From positions 310,001-374,000 of the forward strand of contig NZ_JAMGBE010000002.1 of NCBI RefSeq assembly GCF_023516575.1: a stretch of 64,000 nt of DNA, written 5' to 3'. The stretch comes from Sphingomonas hankyongi (lineage in GTDB: Bacteria > Pseudomonadota > Alphaproteobacteria > Sphingomonadales > Sphingomonadaceae). The position numbers and the translations under genes were made by a program. The notes beneath the pieces are model-generated. The model saw nothing but the letters and a program-made list of their open reading frames with translations, did no database searches and was not told the DNA's origin. Numbering within the stretch: position 1 is the stretch's first letter; the number at the start of each line of letters is the position of its first letter. This document shows, one piece after another, positions 61,367 through 64,000 of the stretch.

Positions 61367-62566
61367 TTATGTGCCGCGCGCGAGCGCTTCCGGCTCCGCC
61401 TCAGCCAGCTCCAGCCTCTTCGATCGATCCGCCAGCGGGTACTTGTTGCCGTTCGCGCAATTGAAAAGCAGCACCGTCTCATCGCTGCCGACCAATCCCT
61501 GATCGCGCGCAAGGCGCCAGGCCGCCAGGACTGCGCCACCTTCCGGGCAGAACAGGAGGCCGTCGTCCCGGGCAGTGTCTTCGACAGCTTGAAGGATTGC
61601 CTGCTCGGACACGGCGATCGCTCCGCCGCCGCTCTCGCGAACGGCACGAAGGATGAGGAAATCGCCCACGGCTTTCGGGACGCGGATCCCCGTCGCGACG
61701 GTCGCGGCTCCTTCCCAACGCTCCGCGAACTCCTCGCCATTTTCAAATGCGCGCACGATAGGGGCGCATCCTTCGGCCTGCACGGCGTACATGCGCGGGC
61801 GCTTCGACCCAATCAGGCCGATGGCCTCCAGTTCATCGAACGCCTTCCACATGCCGATAAGACCGGTCCCGCCACCCGTCGGATAGAAGATCGCGTCGGG
61901 GAGCTCCCAACCGAGCTGCTCGGCGAGCTCGAACCCCATCACCTTCTTGCCCTCGAGACGGTAGGGCTCCTTCAGGGTCGAGCAATCGAACCACAGCCCT
62001 TGCACTGCACCCTTCCCGACGAGCGCGCCGCATTCGTCGATCTGTCCATCGGCGACATAGACGTGCGCGCCATAAGCCGCCGTCTCGGTCACGTTGATTT
62101 CCGGCGTCTCCGACGGGCAGATCACGATCGTATCGATACCGGCTCGGGCTCCGTACGCCGCGAGCGCGGCGCCCGCATTGCCATTGGTCGGCATGGCAAT
62201 CCGCTCGATCCCGAACTCCCGCGCCATCGTGACGGCCATCGCCAGTCCGCGGGCCTTGAATGAGCCGGTCGGAAGGCGACCCTCGTCTTTCACCAGGAGA
62301 TTCGCTCCTCCGGTCCGCGTGAGCGGCACGATCGGGGTTTCGATCTCACCTAGGCTGACCGGCCCTCCTTCGTTCGGAAGCAGTTCACGCCACTTCCACA
62401 TGCCGGGCTCGCGCGCCGCGAGAGCTTCGCGGGTCAGCGTTCGCCTCGCTGCCTCCAGGTCGTAGCGGACCAGCAAAGGCTTTCCCGCGCGGCTCAGATT
62501 GTGGACCTGTCCGGCCGCATAACGCTCGCCCGTTAGCGAGCATTCGAGGTGTGTCGCGTTCGTCAT
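61367..62566 (-). CDS. thrC: Threonine synthase (PLP-dependent)
   Basis: 399 residues from ATG 62566. Type II fold PLP enzyme; the PLP lysine lies in LPTGSFKARGLAM, phosphate-binding Gly-rich loop PTGGGTGLIGMWKA, and MPTNGNAGAALAAYGARAG. The N-terminal LECSLTGERYAAGQVHNLS extension is seen in plant-type threonine synthases. Converts O-phosphohomoserine to threonine. Its start overlaps the CDF stop by one base (TGATG), so the two are probably co-transcribed, an unusual partnership. Confidence 0.85.
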   Translation of the reverse strand: MTNATHLECSLTGERYAAGQVHNLSRAGKPLLVRYDLEAARRTLTREALAAREPGMWKWRELLPNEGGPVSLGEIETPIVPLTRTGGANLLVKDEGRLPTGSFKARGLAMAVTMAREFGIERIAMPTNGNAGAALAAYGARAGIDTIVICPSETPEINVTETAAYGAHVYVADGQIDECGALVGKGAVQGLWFDCSTLKEPYRLEGKKVMGFELAEQLGWELPDAIFYPTGGGTGLIGMWKAFDELEAIGLIGSKRPRMYAVQAEGCAPIVRAFENGEEFAERWEGAATVATGIRVPKAVGDFLILRAVRESGGGAIAVSEQAILQAVEDTARDDGLLFCPEGGAVLAAWRLARDQGLVGSDETVLLFNCANGNKYPLADRSKRLELAEAEPEALARGT

Positions 62567-63471
62567 CAGCAGGTCGTGTCTTCGAGATGCGTGCGCTCGA
62601 TCTGCAGCGTGCAATGCTCGATGTGGAAGCGGTCGTGCAGCATGGCCTGCGCCGCTTTCACCAAGGCGTCCGTCGATGCGACATCCGGCGCCACGAGGTG
62701 AGCGGTCAGGGCTGTCTCCGTCGTGCTCAGCGGCCAGACATGAAGGTCATGAACCGTTTCGACACCCTCGAGGCGCGACAGCGCGGCCTCCACCGCATCG
62801 ATATCGATGCCGCTCGGCACGCCTGCCAGGGACATCCAAACGGATTCCTTGAGAAGGCCGATGCTGCTCCACAGGATCACCGCGGCGACCGCCAGGCTCA
62901 TGACCGCATCGATCCACTGCCGGCCGGTCCATAGGATCATCAGTCCCGCGAGCACGACTGCAGCCGAGACTGCCGCATCGGCAGCCATGTGGAGATAGGC
63001 CCCGCGAATGTTGATATCGTCGTGGCGGCCCTGTGCGAACAATAACGCCGTAGCGCCGTTAATAACGATTCCGATTCCGGCCACGATCATGACCGTCCCG
63101 CCCTCGGTTACCGAAGGATTGAACAGCCTCCGCACCGCCTCGGCTCCGATCGCACCAACCGCGACGAGCAGGAACAGCGCATTGGCCAGGGCGGCAAGGA
63201 TCGGGGCCTTCTTCAACCCGTAGGTGAAGCGCGGGGAAGCCGCCCGCTTCGCCATGACCGCGCCAGCCCAGGCGACGACCAGGCCAAGGACGTCCGAAAG
63301 ATTATGGCCAGCGTCTGCGAGCAGGGCCATCGAATTTGCAAGGAACCCGAACACCGTCTCGGCCGCAACGAACCCGAGGTTGAGCGCGATCCCGATTGCA
63401 AACGCGCGTCCATAGTCGTGGTCGTGCGCATGGCCGTGATCATCGGAAGCGTGAGAGTGAAACCCACCCAT
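62566..63471 (-). CDS. CDF-family zinc/cation efflux transporter
   Basis: 301 residues. His-rich N-terminus (HSHASDDHGHAHDHDY), six helices, metal-site motifs HNLSDVLGLVVAWAG (His/Asp of helix 2) and HMAADAAVSAAVVLAG (His/Asp of helix 5), and a cytoplasmic C-terminal domain. Exports Zn(II) or similar ions by proton antiport. The divergent gene encodes a ZnuD-like receptor, so a zinc-homeostasis locus is likely. Confidence 0.92.
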   Translation of the reverse strand: MGGFHSHASDDHGHAHDHDYGRAFAIGIALNLGFVAAETVFGFLANSMALLADAGHNLSDVLGLVVAWAGAVMAKRAASPRFTYGLKKAPILAALANALFLLVAVGAIGAEAVRRLFNPSVTEGGTVMIVAGIGIVINGATALLFAQGRHDDINIRGAYLHMAADAAVSAAVVLAGLMILWTGRQWIDAVMSLAVAAVILWSSIGLLKESVWMSLAGVPSGIDIDAVEAALSRLEGVETVHDLHVWPLSTTETALTAHLVAPDVASTDALVKAAQAMLHDRFHIEHCTLQIERTHLEDTTC

Positions 63472-63550
63472 GTCGCGCCCCTAGCCGAGCGTGGGCGCTA
63501 CATTCAAACCTCCGTTCGTCGAACGAGCCGAGACGTTCGCCCGGAACTGC

Positions 63551-63566
63551 GCTTGCGATAATATAT
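63551..63566 (+). promoter_or_regulatory. AT-rich near-palindrome, possible Zur-type operator
   Basis: GATAATATATC (inside GCTTGCGATAATATATC) has matching GATA and TATC arms around ATA, lies between the CDF exporter and the ZnuD-like gene, and is strikingly AT-rich for this genome. It may simply be a -10 region. Zur assignment is a guess from the genes around it. Confidence 0.25.
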
Positions 63567-63591
63567 CATGCCCTTTACGAGCGGCTCGCTC

Positions 63592-64000
63592 ATGACATCG
63601 AAATCGTTCCTGCTCGCGGCCGTTGCCGCATTTGCCCTTCATGTAACTCCGGCTCGTGCGGCCGACGCTGCGGAGGCGGCCGAGGCTTCCGAGCCAGTCC
63701 CAGGCGATGCGGCGACTGCGCATCCGGACGAGGATCAGGCGATCGTCATCACGGGCAGCAAACGGCCGGCCGGAGACGTGCTTGGCGGCGTCTCAGTTGT
63801 CGACACCGCGGAACTGGCGCACGACTTGAAGCCCAGCCTGGGCGACACGCTCGCCGACTTGCCCGGAGTCACCTCGTCGAGCTTCGGGCCATCCTCCTCA
63901 CGACCGATCCTTCGCGGCCTTTCGGGCGAAGACGCGCCCATCCTGATCGACGGGCTGACCAGCCTCGACCTGTCGTCGTCGGACCCCGATCACGCAGTGT
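63592..64000 (+). CDS. TonB-dependent receptor, ZnuD-like (N-terminal part)
   Basis: Runs off the window; 136 residues visible. Signal peptide SFLLAAVAAFALHVTPARA, TonB-box-like AIVITGSKRPAGDVLGGV, then plug sequence LKPSLGDTLADLPGVTSSSFGPSSSRPILRGLSGEDAPILIDGL, which resembles zinc receptors of the ZnuD type (SFGPSSSRPILRG and DHAV motifs). Start taken at ATG 63592, where the signal peptide begins; ATG 63568 is an in-frame alternative. Divergent from the CDF exporter. Confidence 0.82.
   Translation, partial: MTSKSFLLAAVAAFALHVTPARAADAAEAAEASEPVPGDAATAHPDEDQAIVITGSKRPAGDVLGGVSVVDTAELAHDLKPSLGDTLADLPGVTSSSFGPSSSRPILRGLSGEDAPILIDGLTSLDLSSSDPDHAV

Overview
The window is 64 kb of a GC-rich chromosome from an alphaproteobacterium, most likely a sphingomonad (Sphingomonadaceae). 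The reasons are the truB-rpsO-pnp order, an NDUFS4-type complex I subunit, TonB-dependent receptors, several DUF885 proteins, a PrsK/PrsR pair, a perfect CtrA-type box (TTAA-N7-TTAAC) and encoded tRNA CCA ends. There is no sign of phage, insertion sequences, CRISPR or plasmid functions. Genes are packed tightly, and four of nine convergent pairs overlap by exactly 4 bp at their stop codons.

Layout. 1-4.1 kb: end of an unknown gene, then truB, rpsO and pnp, with a hairpin-rich pnp leader. 4.2-7.0 kb: an L,D-transpeptidase and a DUF885 peptidase-like protein. 7.0-11.9 kb: a partner-switching signalling locus made of an RsbW-like kinase, FecR protein, OmpA lipoprotein, CHASE2-PP2C phosphatase, metallo-beta-lactamase-fold hydrolase and STAS protein. 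12-19.2 kb: tRNA-Ala(CGC) and metabolic or envelope housekeeping genes. 19.3-27 kb: PrsK/PrsR followed by a 1353-residue repeat protein whose upstream region carries CtrA-, DnaA- and sigma-54-like sites and a 14-bp palindrome. 27-30.8 kb: two tandem DUF885 genes. 30.8-40 kb: ABC-F protein Uup, a CtpA protease, a two-component system, a polyprenyl synthase, a complex I subunit and a wecB homologue whose 5' end looks frameshifted.

40-50.5 kb: an AraC-type regulator diverges from a compact seven-gene set (quinone oxidoreductase, TauD/TfdA dioxygenase, BKACE enzyme, MFS transporter, YeiH-type exporter, acyl-CoA ligase, TonB receptor). It looks like an uptake-to-CoA-ester catabolic pathway, possibly for a sulfonate or sulfate ester. 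50.6-53.8 kb: tRNA-Glu(CTC), then secreted Met/His-rich proteins and a frameshifted DUF4396 gene behind a promoter of MerR type (19-bp spacer, GTAC-N4-GTAC dyad). 53.8-64 kb: a deoxyinosine-type glycosylase, a glycosyltransferase, a YqjI-like PadR regulator with a perfect 16-bp operator candidate, rarA, a mechanosensitive channel, tRNA-Thr(TGT), xthA, an intergenic region with two strong terminators and a possible small RNA, threonine synthase, a CDF zinc exporter and the start of a ZnuD-like receptor.

The best candidates for undescribed biology are the envelope-linked partner-switching locus, the repeat protein with its layered control region, the TauD/BKACE/YeiH operon, and the mer-like promoter driving a locus without a local MerR gene. 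Functions come from motif recognition by eye; no database search was run.
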